Source: an uncultured Campylobacter sp. (lineage in GTDB: Bacteria > Campylobacterota > Campylobacteria > Campylobacterales > Campylobacteraceae). From it: DNA of 26,267 nt. A program made the translations under genes and the position numbers. The stretch spans positions 1 to 26,267 of the forward strand of contig NZ_CALHGM010000013.1 in assembly GCF_938030145.1 (NCBI RefSeq), written 5' to 3'. Positions 7,167-14,548 of the stretch are shown here, in pieces (the first letter of the stretch is position 1; each line of letters starts with the position of its first letter). Under the pieces are notes generated by a model. The model did no database searches and was not told the DNA's origin. It saw only the letters and a list, made by a program, of their open reading frames with translations.

Positions 7167-8511
7167 GATCTTGCCTTAAAAAAGCTGCGATTTTGGCGGG
7201 ATCTTTGACGCGCCAAAGATAGTCCAAAACCCCGTCGCTGCTGTGCCATTCATGCTTGCCGGAGAGGATTTTAGCCAAAAATTCCACCGCGGTATCTAGC
7301 GGGATCTCGCCGCCCTCTTTAAAGCTTCGTAAAATTTCATTCTCGGCTCGCGGTTTCAGATTTTGCGCCTCTATGCTCTGTGCCGTTGCGTCCGCAACGT
7401 GCGGCGAAATTTCGATCTGCACGTCATCTCCGCGCTGAAGCACCAGAAGTAGAGCGCAGGCGAAGTCACAGCGCTTCAGATAGTCGTTATTTGCCTCCTC
7501 AAAATAGCAGAGCAGGGCGATTTTATCGTTACCCGACTTGTATTCGCCGTTTTTGCCTGCTTCGTTTGCGTCCTGCGCAGAGCCGAAATTTTCCGTGCTT
7601 TCTTTCAGCCTTGCAGCGGCGATTATTGCGCCGTTTTCGAGCGCGCACGCCGCAGAGATCGTCGAAATTTCGGCATGGTTTTGCGTAAAAATCGCATTTT
7701 GCGCTGCGATCGCGTTGAGTACGCTGACGCAGAAGCTCGAAGGCGAGACGCTTTCGCTCATCGAGCCGAGCAGGCTAAAGCAGCGGTTGATCTCGCCGAG
7801 ACGCGAGCAAAAAACGAGCGGCATTCCTTCGTGCTGCATCGCGGTATCATCGACTGCTTTTAAATTTTGCCTCGCGAAATTTAAGGAATTTTCTTTTGCC
7901 GAATCCTGCGGTGCCGAATTTAAATTTTGCGGCATAAAATTTAAAGAATTCTCATTTGAAAAATCCTGCGGCGGCGGGTTTTGCACAGCGGCGCGGCTTT
8001 CGCTCGCATCTAAATTTTGTGGCGCGGAATTTAAAGAGCCTTTCTCAGCTAAGCTCTGCGGCGCGTTTTGAGAAATTTCACCTAAAAGAGAGATGCAAAG
8101 TTTCGCCCCGAGCCCCAAACGGCGGCGCTGTAACGGCGGAATGTGCTCAAGAGCCGGCTTTTTCTTTAAAGGCTCTAAGGCTAAAATTTCCTTTTTTAAG
8201 CGAGCGTGGGCAGAAATTTTTAAATTTTCTCCGGAGTTTTTTTGTAAAGCTCTATTTTCACACGCTGCAAAATTTGCGGGATTTATAGAATTCTGCTCAC
8301 GACCCGGAATATCTGTAAAATCTTGCGTAGAATTTAACGCGAAATCATACGTAAAATTTTGATCCGTATCGCAAGCGAGATCGGAATTTCCGCCTAAGCT
8401 TACTTCGGAAATTCCGTCCAAGCAAGCGGCGAGTTTTTTATAAGGCTCCGCCGGCTCGCCCGAAATTATCGCGCTTGCATAAGATATGCCGAGGCTTAGT
8501 TTATTTTGCAA
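7156..8511 (-). CDS. Ketosynthase-like chain length factor (PF13723 type) with two large repeat insertions
   Basis: A 451-residue protein whose conserved parts match the beta-ketoacyl synthase-like chain length factor family: IPPLQRRRLGLGAKLC (about 124-139), VFCSRLGEINRCFSLLG (233-249) and VSPSSFCVSVLNAIAAQNAIF (255-275). Such proteins lack the full Cys-His-His triad and pair with an active ketosynthase, here probably one of the two encoded upstream, to set polyene length. The family is usually about 240-250 residues; here about 60 residues (41-100) and about 75 residues (146-220) are inserted, the second as a 20-residue repeat. The start is TTG at 8511 with AGAGG 5 bases upstream, overlapping the preceding exported-protein gene by 11 bases. 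Confidence 0.82.
   Translation of the reverse strand: MQNKLSLGISYASAIISGEPAEPYKKLAACLDGISEVSLGGNSDLACDTDQNFTYDFALNSTQDFTDIPGREQNSINPANFAACENRALQKNSGENLKISAHARLKKEILALEPLKKKPALEHIPPLQRRRLGLGAKLCISLLGEISQNAPQSLAEKGSLNSAPQNLDASESRAAVQNPPPQDFSNENSLNFMPQNLNSAPQDSAKENSLNFARQNLKAVDDTAMQHEGMPLVFCSRLGEINRCFSLLGSMSESVSPSSFCVSVLNAIAAQNAIFTQNHAEISTISAACALENGAIIAAARLKESTENFGSAQDANEAGKNGEYKSGNDKIALLCYFEEANNDYLKRCDFACALLLVLQRGDDVQIEISPHVADATAQSIEAQNLKPRAENEILRSFKEGGEIPLDTAVEFLAKILSGKHEWHSSDGVLDYLWRVKDPAKIAAFLRQDRER
7861..8070 (-). repeat. 60-base tandem repeat inside the chain length factor gene
   Basis: Units begin with TAAATTTTG on the plus strand at 7861, 7921 and 8011; the first two are exactly 60 bases, the second is followed by a 30-base extra piece. 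Translated, each gives a 20-residue block ending SLN(F/S)..QNL. All lengths are divisible by three, so the frame is kept. Confidence 0.9.
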
Positions 8512-8923
8512 TATAGCCTCTTAGCGTGACGCCGCTCATTATTGAGCCTACGCCGCATTCAAACTCTTTGTCGCTCACGAAAACGTTTTTATAATAGTAG
8601 CTCGTGATATTGACGACCTTGTTGCCGCCCTCTTTTTTGGCGCGATCTTGAAAGCTAAGTAGCGCCGATAAAAACGCGCGGTTGCATGCGGCTTGATCGC
8701 TCTTGCCGACGCCGTTTGCTTTTTTATTCGAGCTTAGCTGCTGCGTGATCTTTCTGCCTGCGGATTTGTTGCCGAAGTAGAATTTTATGTTCGGATCAAG
8801 CTTGGCTTTGGCGTCGGGCTCTGCAAGTGCCGCGGCGATCGGGAAGCGCACGATATCGTTCTTGGCATAAGCCGCATTAGCGACGAAAAGCGCCGCAACT
8901 ACGAAAAATAGAAATTTTTTCAT
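8501..8923 (-). CDS. Small exported protein of the family often mislabelled 'excinuclease ATPase subunit'
   Basis: A 140-residue protein with a clear signal peptide (MKKFLFFVVAALFVANAAYA, probable cleavage after AYA at 20), so it is periplasmic or outer-membrane associated. The mature part carries AACNRAFLSALLSFQDRA, then VVNITSYYYKN and ECGVGSIMSGVTLRG, with two cysteines (C80, C123) that could form a disulfide. I recall close relatives in aryl-polyene clusters and elsewhere annotated as excinuclease, a name with no basis in sequence: there is no Walker motif. Its role is unknown; context suggests envelope assembly of the polyene. ATG at 8923 has AAAGGAGAG 4-6 bases upstream, 10 bases after the ketosynthase stop. 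Confidence 0.8.
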   Translation of the reverse strand: MKKFLFFVVAALFVANAAYAKNDIVRFPIAAALAEPDAKAKLDPNIKFYFGNKSAGRKITQQLSSNKKANGVGKSDQAACNRAFLSALLSFQDRAKKEGGNKVVNITSYYYKNVFVSDKEFECGVGSIMSGVTLRGYIAK

Positions 8924-8933
8924 TTTCTCTCCT

Positions 8934-10163
8934 TTAACCGATAAATTTTTTAAAAATCAAAGATGTGTTCACGCCGCCGAAAGCGAAGTTATTATTCATG
9001 ACGTAGTCCGTCTTTATCTCCTGCGGCTGCGTGAGGTACCTAAGCGGCGCACATTCCGGATCGATAGTTTGTAAATTTAGATTCGGATAGAATAGCCCCT
9101 CGTTCATCATCATCACCGAGATGAAGCTCTCCAGCGCTCCGCACGCACCCAAAGTATGACCCAAATAGCCTTTGTAGGAGCTCACTGGCGTTTGCGAGCC
9201 GAAAATTTCATGCGTTGCCATAGATTCTGCGACGTCGCCCTGTCTGGTCGCCGTGGCGTGGGCGTTTACGTGCCCGATGAGATCCGGCGAAATGGCGGCG
9301 TCTTTGAGCGCCAGCTGCATCGCCGCGCGCATAGTCTCGCTCTGCGGGCGGGTGATATGCGTGCCGTCGCAGGTCGTGCCGAAGCCTACTATCTCGGCGT
9401 AAATTTTAGCGCCGCGCGCAAGTGCGCTTCTGAGGCTTTCCAGCACGAATATGGCGCCGCCTTCGCCCAAAACCAGCCCGTCGCGCGCTATATCAAAAGG
9501 CGCGGGGCTGAGGGTAGGGGTGTCGTTTTTACAGCTTGTCGCGTAGAGCTTATCAAATACGAATGCCTGGCTTGGGTGCAGCTCGTCCGCGCCACCTGCT
9601 AGCATCATATCCGCAAGGCCAAATTTTATCGCTTCGTAGGAGTAGCCGATCGCTTGAGATGCGCTCGTGCACGCAGAGCTCGTGGGGATGAGCCTGCCTT
9701 TTAGCCCGTAGTAGATCGCGATATTCGCAGCGACGGTGTGAGGCATCATCTTGACGTAGGAGTTGGCGTTGAAGGTGCTATCCTTGCCATGCAAAATATC
9801 TATGACCTCGCCAGTAGCCTTTGCATCGCCGCTACAGCTACCCGCCGCGACGCCCATACGGCCGTCCTTTATGCGCTCATCCTCTAAAAGCCCCGCATCC
9901 GCCAGAGCTTCGCCCGCGGCATCGACGCCAAACATCGCTACCTTACCCATCGAGCGAGTATCTTTGCGGCTCCAGTGCGCGGGCGGCGCGTAGTTTTGTA
10001 TCGGCGCACCCAGCCTGGTGTTTAGCTCCTCGCCGAAGATATCCCATTCGCTCATATAAACTACGGCACTTTTTTGCTGCGCCAAATTCCGCTTGATGCT
10101 CGCCCAGTCCCGCCCGAATGCACAGACGTTGCCAAAACCCGTAATAACTACTCTATTTAACAT
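8934..10163 (-). CDS. Beta-ketoacyl-ACP synthase (FabF-like) of the APE cluster
   Basis: A 409-residue condensing enzyme of normal family length. The thiolase-fold triad is complete: Cys165 in TSSACTSASQAIG, His302 in VNAHATATRQGD and His336 in YLGHTLGACGALE, with the C-terminal NNNFAFGGVNTSL. It would extend the aryl-primed chain by malonyl-ACP condensation in the cytoplasm, probably paired with the chain length factor encoded downstream. The usual HGTGT around the first His is HATAT here, a form I associate with this subgroup. It is free of repeat insertions, unlike the other ketosynthase in the cluster. It starts with ATG at 10163, overlapping the ketoreductase stop by 7 bases. Confidence 0.93.
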   Translation of the reverse strand: MLNRVVITGFGNVCAFGRDWASIKRNLAQQKSAVVYMSEWDIFGEELNTRLGAPIQNYAPPAHWSRKDTRSMGKVAMFGVDAAGEALADAGLLEDERIKDGRMGVAAGSCSGDAKATGEVIDILHGKDSTFNANSYVKMMPHTVAANIAIYYGLKGRLIPTSSACTSASQAIGYSYEAIKFGLADMMLAGGADELHPSQAFVFDKLYATSCKNDTPTLSPAPFDIARDGLVLGEGGAIFVLESLRSALARGAKIYAEIVGFGTTCDGTHITRPQSETMRAAMQLALKDAAISPDLIGHVNAHATATRQGDVAESMATHEIFGSQTPVSSYKGYLGHTLGACGALESFISVMMMNEGLFYPNLNLQTIDPECAPLRYLTQPQEIKTDYVMNNNFAFGGVNTSLIFKKFIG

Positions 10164-10891
10164 AATCCACCGTCTATTTTAATAACCTCTTTTGTGATAT
10201 ATGCGGAATTTTCGCTTAGCAAAAACTCCACCAAATGCGCCACCTCGCTCGGCTCGCCGATGCGGCCTAGCGGGATCGCGCCTAAAATTTGCTCGCTTGC
10301 GACTTCGTTTATGCTCTCGCTCATCGCCGTTTTAATGAGCCCCGGGGCTACGACGTTTACCGTGATCTTGCGGCTTGCAAGTTCTATAGCCAGCGATTTT
10401 GCCGCGGCGATTAGGCCTCCTTTGCTAGCGGCGTAGTTACTCTGGCCGCGGTTGCCGGCAATTCCGCTAACCGAGCTCATCACGACGATACGCCCGCCCT
10501 TTTTGGCGCGGATCATCGGCATCAGCGCGGGCTTTATGACATTGTAAAACCCGCCTAAATTCGTATCTATCACGCTTTGCCAATCTTCGCGCTCAAACCA
10601 CACGAAGGAGTTATCTCGCGTGATACCAGCATTTAGCACGATGCCCCAGTACGCGCCGTTTGCCCCTATATCTGCTTCGATCCGCTCCTGCGCCGCAGCG
10701 GTATCTGCGACGTCAAATTTTAAAATTTGAACTTCCGCCGCGCCCGCGTCCGAGCAGCGCTTCGCTACGTCATTAAGCTTTGCTTCGTTGCGCCCGTTTA
10801 ACGCCAAGCCGTAGCCCTTTTGCGCTAAATTTAACGCGCACGCCTCGCCGATACCGCCGCTTGCTCCGGTAATTAAAATTCTCTTAGCCAT
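10157..10891 (-). CDS. 3-oxoacyl-ACP reductase (FabG-like SDR) of the APE cluster
   Basis: A 244-residue short-chain dehydrogenase/reductase. NADPH-binding GASGGIG (9-15), structural NAG (87-89), Asn111, and the catalytic Ser140, Tyr153, Lys157 (SNYAASK) are all in place, and the C-terminus ends IDGGLC as in FabG. It would reduce the 3-keto group formed by the ketosynthases to the hydroxyl that the dehydratases then eliminate, giving the conjugated double bonds. It overlaps the dehydratase stop by 8 bases and the next ketosynthase start by 7, so it is firmly within the operon. Full family length, no insertions. Because a housekeeping fabG should exist elsewhere, I give no symbol. Confidence 0.93.
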   Translation of the reverse strand: MAKRILITGASGGIGEACALNLAQKGYGLALNGRNEAKLNDVAKRCSDAGAAEVQILKFDVADTAAAQERIEADIGANGAYWGIVLNAGITRDNSFVWFEREDWQSVIDTNLGGFYNVIKPALMPMIRAKKGGRIVVMSSVSGIAGNRGQSNYAASKGGLIAAAKSLAIELASRKITVNVVAPGLIKTAMSESINEVASEQILGAIPLGRIGEPSEVAHLVEFLLSENSAYITKEVIKIDGGLC

Positions 10892-11312
10892 TTATACTCT
10901 TTATCATTTCGTCGCTCGCGCGCATTACGCTAAGCGTGGCGCTTGCGATATGTTCGCCGCCGCAGCGGATCTCGCAGTCGAAGATATATAGCCCCTCGCC
11001 GTCGCTCACGCTCTGCCTCGCCGTCGTGATCACGCGCTCGCCCACCTTCAGGCTTGCGCGCGAAATATCGAGGTTTCGCACGCCCAGTAAAAACCCGAGC
11101 CTCGCCTCGCCGTCGTTTCGGTAGCCCGAATACACGCCGATACACTGCGCCATTATCTCCATATACGCGTAGCTGCCGAGCTTACCGTCTTCGGTAAACG
11201 GCGAGTCCTCTTTAACGCTAAACGCGCAGCTTACGTAGCCATCGCTAACCTCTAAAATTTCATCCGCGAAGACCATATATCCGCTCTGCGGTAGGATGCT
11301 AGAGGCTTTCAT
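10884..11312 (-). CDS. ApeP-like 3-hydroxyacyl-ACP dehydratase with an altered N-terminal motif
   Basis: A 142-residue hotdog protein. The layout ILPQSGYMVFADEI (6-19), then EDSPFTEDGKLGSYAYMEIMAQCIGVYSGY (about 35-64) and LGFLLGVRNLDI matches dehydratases of aryl-polyene clusters, which remove water from the hydroxyacyl intermediate. The acidic residue E52 in MEIMAQ is present. In the members I remember, the N-terminal motif is LPH.xPM; here it is LPQ (Gln9, codon CAG at 11286-11288), a change of a possible active-site His. Whether activity is lost is open. The ATG at 11312 overlaps the ketosynthase stop in ATGA fashion; the next gene overlaps by 8 bases. Confidence 0.82.
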   Translation of the reverse strand: MKASSILPQSGYMVFADEILEVSDGYVSCAFSVKEDSPFTEDGKLGSYAYMEIMAQCIGVYSGYRNDGEARLGFLLGVRNLDISRASLKVGERVITTARQSVSDGEGLYIFDCEIRCGGEHIASATLSVMRASDEMIKSING

Positions 11313-12799
11313 ACGCGTCCTATTATGGTTACGGCGTTGTCGCCGCCGAAAGCAAAGTTTAGATTCATCGCGGTATCTACGCGCGCTTTTTTGGCTTCGC
11401 GCGCTAGATTAAATTTAGACAGCGTCGCAGAGATTTCGCTCGTTTGCGAAGTTTGATCAGCGGCGTATTTTAAAATTTTATCGTCCGTGCCTTGCACAGC
11501 TTTAGATGCAGCCAAAATTTCATCCGCGCTGCTTTTTGAAATTTCACCCTGCGCGTTTTGTAAAATTTCACCGCCCGAGCTACATAAAATTCGATCGTTC
11601 GTGCCATGTAAAATTTCATCGTTTCGCTCGCCGTGCCGTGCCTGTACGCCACGAAAAATTTCAGCCTCTGAGCCGCGCCAAATTTTATCATTCGTAAAAT
11701 TCGGCGGGATCACGCCCTGTCTGATCGCCTCGTAGCACACAGCAAGCTCGATTGCCCCCGCAGCGCCCAGGGTGTGTCCAATCGCCCATTTGGACGAGCT
11801 TGCGGGCGCTAAGGGTAGGGCGGCGTTCATAGCCAGGGACTCCATCGCATCATTAGCCGCAGTGCCGGTGCCGTGCAGATTTACGTAGTCCACGCTTTGC
11901 AGCTGCGCCGATTTTAGCGCGGTTTTGATCGCTGTGATCTGCATACGCGCGCTAGGATCGGGCTTGGTGATGTGGTAGGCGTCGGAGTTTGCGGCGTGAG
12001 CCAAAATCGCGACGTCGCTTATGCGCTCGCGCGAGAGCACGAATGCGCAGGCTCCCTCGCCCAGATTTGTGCCCGCACGCGCCTCTGAAAACGGCTTTAG
12101 CGGCTGCTCGCTTAAAATTTCAAGCGCGCTAAAGCCCTGCAGCGTGAGCTCGTCTAATGCGTCGGCGCCGCCGAAAACGACCGCGTCGCAAAGTCCGCAA
12201 GAAATGAGGCGCGAAGCTTCGATCAGAGCTTTGTTTCCGCTGGTGCATGCACTCGAAACTCCGATCGCAACGGATTTTAGCCCGAAGCGTTCGCGGATAA
12301 AATTTGCGGGATTTGCGTGAGAGTTGCGCTCGAAGCAGAAGTTTTTAAATTTATCGTTTGCGTCTTTTGAATTTTTGGCGAAATTCTCGCCGTTTGCAGT
12401 GGAAATTTCACTGCACGGCGCGGAACTTTCGCTGTCTTGAGAGATAAAATTTCCTGCGCCCTTGTCGCAGGCGAAAAATTCCGCATAGTTTTCCTGTACG
12501 CCGGTATTGGTGGTCGCAAACACTACGCCTACGCGGTACGCGCCGAATTTTTGCACGGCTTGCTCGATCTGTCCGTGCACGCTGAGGCAGGCGTAGAGCG
12601 CTAGGGCATTCGTACGCGTGGCGTAGGCGCGATCTTTGATCTGCGGCAACGGCGTATCCACGCGCCCAAAGATGAAATTTTTGCCACAGACGCCAAGCTT
12701 TCGCAGCGCGGATCTCTTCTCGCACAGCGCGCTAAAAAGCTCTGCTGCGCTGTTTGCGCCCGCGCAGATGAGCCCGGGGCTACTTAGATACTGCGTCAT
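11309..12799 (-). CDS. Beta-ketoacyl-ACP synthase with two repeat insertions
   Basis: A 496-residue condensing enzyme with complete triad: Cys185 (VSSACTSGNKA), His309 (VNLHGTGTAAND) and His343 (WAIGHTLGAAG), and the C-terminal NLNFAFGGDNA. It likely performs chain initiation or elongation on the aryl starter. It is about 100 residues longer than usual because of two insertions: about 110-165 (Ser/Asn/Asp-rich) and about 373-470. The second sits between GHTLGAAG and the FAFGG loop, a surface-loop position in FabF-type folds, and is made of 8-residue repeats, so the catalytic core should be spared. ATG at 12799 has AAGGGG 7 bases upstream and overlaps the lipoprotein gene by 20 bases. Confidence 0.9.
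   Translation of the reverse strand: MTQYLSSPGLICAGANSAAELFSALCEKRSALRKLGVCGKNFIFGRVDTPLPQIKDRAYATRTNALALYACLSVHGQIEQAVQKFGAYRVGVVFATTNTGVQENYAEFFACDKGAGNFISQDSESSAPCSEISTANGENFAKNSKDANDKFKNFCFERNSHANPANFIRERFGLKSVAIGVSSACTSGNKALIEASRLISCGLCDAVVFGGADALDELTLQGFSALEILSEQPLKPFSEARAGTNLGEGACAFVLSRERISDVAILAHAANSDAYHITKPDPSARMQITAIKTALKSAQLQSVDYVNLHGTGTAANDAMESLAMNAALPLAPASSSKWAIGHTLGAAGAIELAVCYEAIRQGVIPPNFTNDKIWRGSEAEIFRGVQARHGERNDEILHGTNDRILCSSGGEILQNAQGEISKSSADEILAASKAVQGTDDKILKYAADQTSQTSEISATLSKFNLAREAKKARVDTAMNLNFAFGGDNAVTIIGRV
11459..11620 (-). repeat. 24-base tandem repeat (8-residue unit) inside the ketosynthase gene
   Basis: Five contiguous 24-base units encode DEILHGTN, DRILCSSG, GEILQNAQ, GEISKSSA and DEILAASK (residues 394-433), followed after an 18-base interruption by DKILKYAA. 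Each unit holds the AAATTT-type core read as Glu-Ile-Leu/Ser. The degeneracy at other positions shows the array is not recent. Confidence 0.92.
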
Positions 12800-13196
12800 A
12801 TCGGCGCCCCTTTGCGTTTATGGTGAAATTTGCTTTATCCGCATTCTCAAGCAGGGCTAAGAATACTCGCTCGCTTTGCGAATCGGGCGGCAGGAAGCCG
12901 TCGTTGCGAAATTTAGCCTCGCCGCCTGCGATCGATAAAATTTTACGTGCGATCGGCGCGCCTAGCATATCGAGCCAGACTAGCTTGTAGCGGCTCTCCT
13001 CGCCGTTTGCGGGTGAAATTTTGGAGATCAGGGCTCTGCTTTTTACGCCGAGCTCGTCCGTTAAGATGAACTGTTTTTGGCTAAATTCCGCTATTTGCCC
13101 AGGCGCCTTGTGTGCGCATCCGCCTATAAAAAACGCGGCGCAAAGCAGAATGAAAGCCGTTTTAGAAATAGCGCAAAAACGATAAACAGGTCTCAA
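12780..13196 (-). CDS. DUF3261-like lipoprotein of the APE cluster
   Basis: A 138-residue protein with a lipoprotein signal: hydrophobic FILLCAAFFIGGC with lipobox IGGC and Cys27 as the probable lipidated residue. The rest (FILTDELGVKSRALISKIS, YKLVWLDMLGAPIARKIL, NDGFLPPDSQSERVFLALL) resembles the DUF3261 lipoproteins that I know from aryl-polyene clusters, where they are proposed to help carry or insert the polyene lipid in the outer membrane. Start is TTG at 13196 with GGGAGA 4 bases upstream; it overlaps the phosphopantetheinyl transferase stop by 4 bases (TTGA) and the next ketosynthase by 20 bases. Family assignment rests on context and general pattern. Confidence 0.75.
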   Translation of the reverse strand: MRPVYRFCAISKTAFILLCAAFFIGGCAHKAPGQIAEFSQKQFILTDELGVKSRALISKISPANGEESRYKLVWLDMLGAPIARKILSIAGGEAKFRNDGFLPPDSQSERVFLALLENADKANFTINAKGRRYDAVSK

Positions 13197-13735
13197 AAAT
13201 TCTCCCTAAAAACTAGCGAAATCAAAATCTCGCCCTCCAAAATATAGCTTTTGTACGACCACGCCCTGCCGCGCTCATCAAGCGCCAGAGCCTCACCGCC
13301 AGCCCCACGCGCCAGCCCCACGCGAGCAAGCGCGTAAAAACCCAGGCTTCGCGCCTTAATCAGCGCCTCTTTGATCGTGTAAATTTTATAAAAAACGAGC
13401 GTCTTTTCGCTCTCGTCCGCCGCAGCTAAAAGCTCGCGCTCAAAGGCGTTGAAACAAAACTTGCTCGCCGCGGCAAAATTCCGCGGTTTTAAAATTTCAA
13501 GATCGAGTCCGAACTTTTGCCTCGCAAAACCTACGGCGACGATCGTTTTGCCATCCGCGCTTTTGTGCGAGACGCAAAATTTGCCACGCTTTTTAAAGCG
13601 CGCCTTAAGCGCCCGCGAAACGCAAAACTCGCGCAGATGTCCTCGCGCGCGCGCTAGCTTCTTATCGCGCCTGCTAAAAAGCCGCCTCGGGGCGCACAGA
13701 TCCTCGTCGGTGATTAAAATTTTTATCTCGCTCAT
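13193..13735 (-). CDS. 4'-phosphopantetheinyl transferase (Sfp/AcpT type), first gene of the APE operon
   Basis: A 180-residue enzyme that would convert the two apo-ACPs of the cluster to their holo forms. The Mg-binding motif is seen in FGLDLEILKPRNF (Asp77, Glu79), and the second motif in FYKIYTIKEALIKARS (Glu123, Lys127), where most relatives have W.KEA..K; Tyr stands in place of Trp. The N-terminal third contains SRALKARF and GKFCVSHK, the latter resembling the usual P.FS.SH. The ATG at 13735 has only a weak AAAG before it. It is the first gene of a chain in which almost every gene overlaps the next, so the operon promoter should lie in the AT-rich stretch just upstream (13750-13790). Confidence 0.85.
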   Translation of the reverse strand: MSEIKILITDEDLCAPRRLFSRRDKKLARARGHLREFCVSRALKARFKKRGKFCVSHKSADGKTIVAVGFARQKFGLDLEILKPRNFAAASKFCFNAFERELLAAADESEKTLVFYKIYTIKEALIKARSLGFYALARVGLARGAGGEALALDERGRAWSYKSYILEGEILISLVFRENF

Positions 13736-13761
13736 AAAGCTTTAATTTTACTAAAATAGTC

Positions 13762-13775
13762 TTTATAAAAATATA
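13762..13775 (-). promoter_or_regulatory. Possible -10 region for the APE operon
   Basis: The AT-rich stretch upstream of the phosphopantetheinyl transferase holds TATATT (13770-13775) and TATAAA (13762-13767) on the minus strand, 27-40 bases before the start codon. No convincing -35 element; this is a weak call based on position and composition. Confidence 0.3.
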
Positions 13776-14276
13776 AAATAGCGCGGCGGCGTTGAAATTT
13801 CGTTTAAAATTTATTTGATACGCTCGGGCTCAAAGGCGCACTAAAACATAAAATTTATCGTGTTTTTGAATTGTACGGGAGCTTCGGGCGTGGTAAATTT
13901 TAAAATTTAGCTCGTTTGCGATCTGCGCCGCGCGCTTTTTTGGTTCGTCGTGTGTCGTTATGCGGCGTAGGTTGTGTTCGTTGCGCTCGTCTTGTTAGTA
14001 GTATCTCGTGCGACGACCGTCATGTTTGGTTAAATTTTAGCGTGGCGGTATCAAGAGGCAGGCAGCACAGGTTTTGAAAACATCGGCGCGGAATTTTAAA
14101 AATTCTGCGATAAAATTTCTGCCGCTGGCGGCGTTTGTGCCGGAGCTTTTGCGACGAAATCTAGATGCGTCATGCGATGAAATTTTAAAATTCCGAAGCG
14201 AAATTTAAAATCGCGAGCAGTGCGCGGCGCAGCAGGCATCGTAACATAACAGCGCAAAATTAGCCGCATTTTAATG

Positions 14277-14395
14277 AAACGGCATAAAATTTAAGCGCTC
14301 CTGAATACGGTAGCTCGAATTTTAAATACCCTTAAATTAAAGCGACCGAAATTTAATCGTGCTTAGCTACTGCAACCGCATTAAATCCCAATCCG
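14277..14395. repeat. Dispersed ~120-base repeat, copy A
   Basis: Copy A shares an ordered series of blocks with 16384-16508: ACGGCATAAAATTTAAGCGC / GGTATGAAATTCTAACGC, then CGCTCCTGAATA / CGCTCCTAAATA, GAATTTTAAAT / GAAATTTTAAAT, CCTTAAATT / TTTTAAATT, CGAAATTTAA, and CCGCATTAAAT / CTGCATTAAAT. The blocks are in the same order and similar spacing. Confidence 0.7.
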
Positions 14396-14548
14396 TTCCG
14401 CGCTACGCCGAACAGAATGCTTTAAGATCCGTGTCGCATCGCGCTATTTGTATTAAATTCTGTGTCGCGTCGCACTAAATTTGCGTTAAATTCCGAGTCG
14501 CATTAAATTTACGTCAAAATTCCGCCGCCGCGAGGACGGCGTTTGATT

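Larger units (their letters stand above)
13736..14548. other. 813-base spacer between tsdA and the APE operon, repeat rich
   Basis: No gene with recognisable motifs on either strand. It is filled with AAATTT/AAAATTTT blocks at irregular spacing. The left end next to 13735 is AT-rich and should hold the operon promoter. Part of it (14277-14395), and the following units near 14470-14520 (CGCACTAAATTTGCGTTAAA and close variants), resemble the spacer on the other side of tsdA. Confidence 0.7.

Noticed and set aside
8501..8923. Excinuclease (UvrA) annotation
   Set aside because: 140 residues with a signal peptide and without Walker motifs or zinc fingers cannot be a UvrA protein.
10157..10891. 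Calling the ketoreductase the housekeeping fabG
   Set aside because: All neighbours belong to the polyene cluster; a separate fatty-acid fabG is expected elsewhere, so no symbol is given.
14526..14541. Hairpin downstream of tsdA as an intrinsic terminator
   Set aside because: The stem is only 5 bases (CGCCG/CGGCG) and on the tsdA strand it is followed by GGAATTTTG, not a T run.
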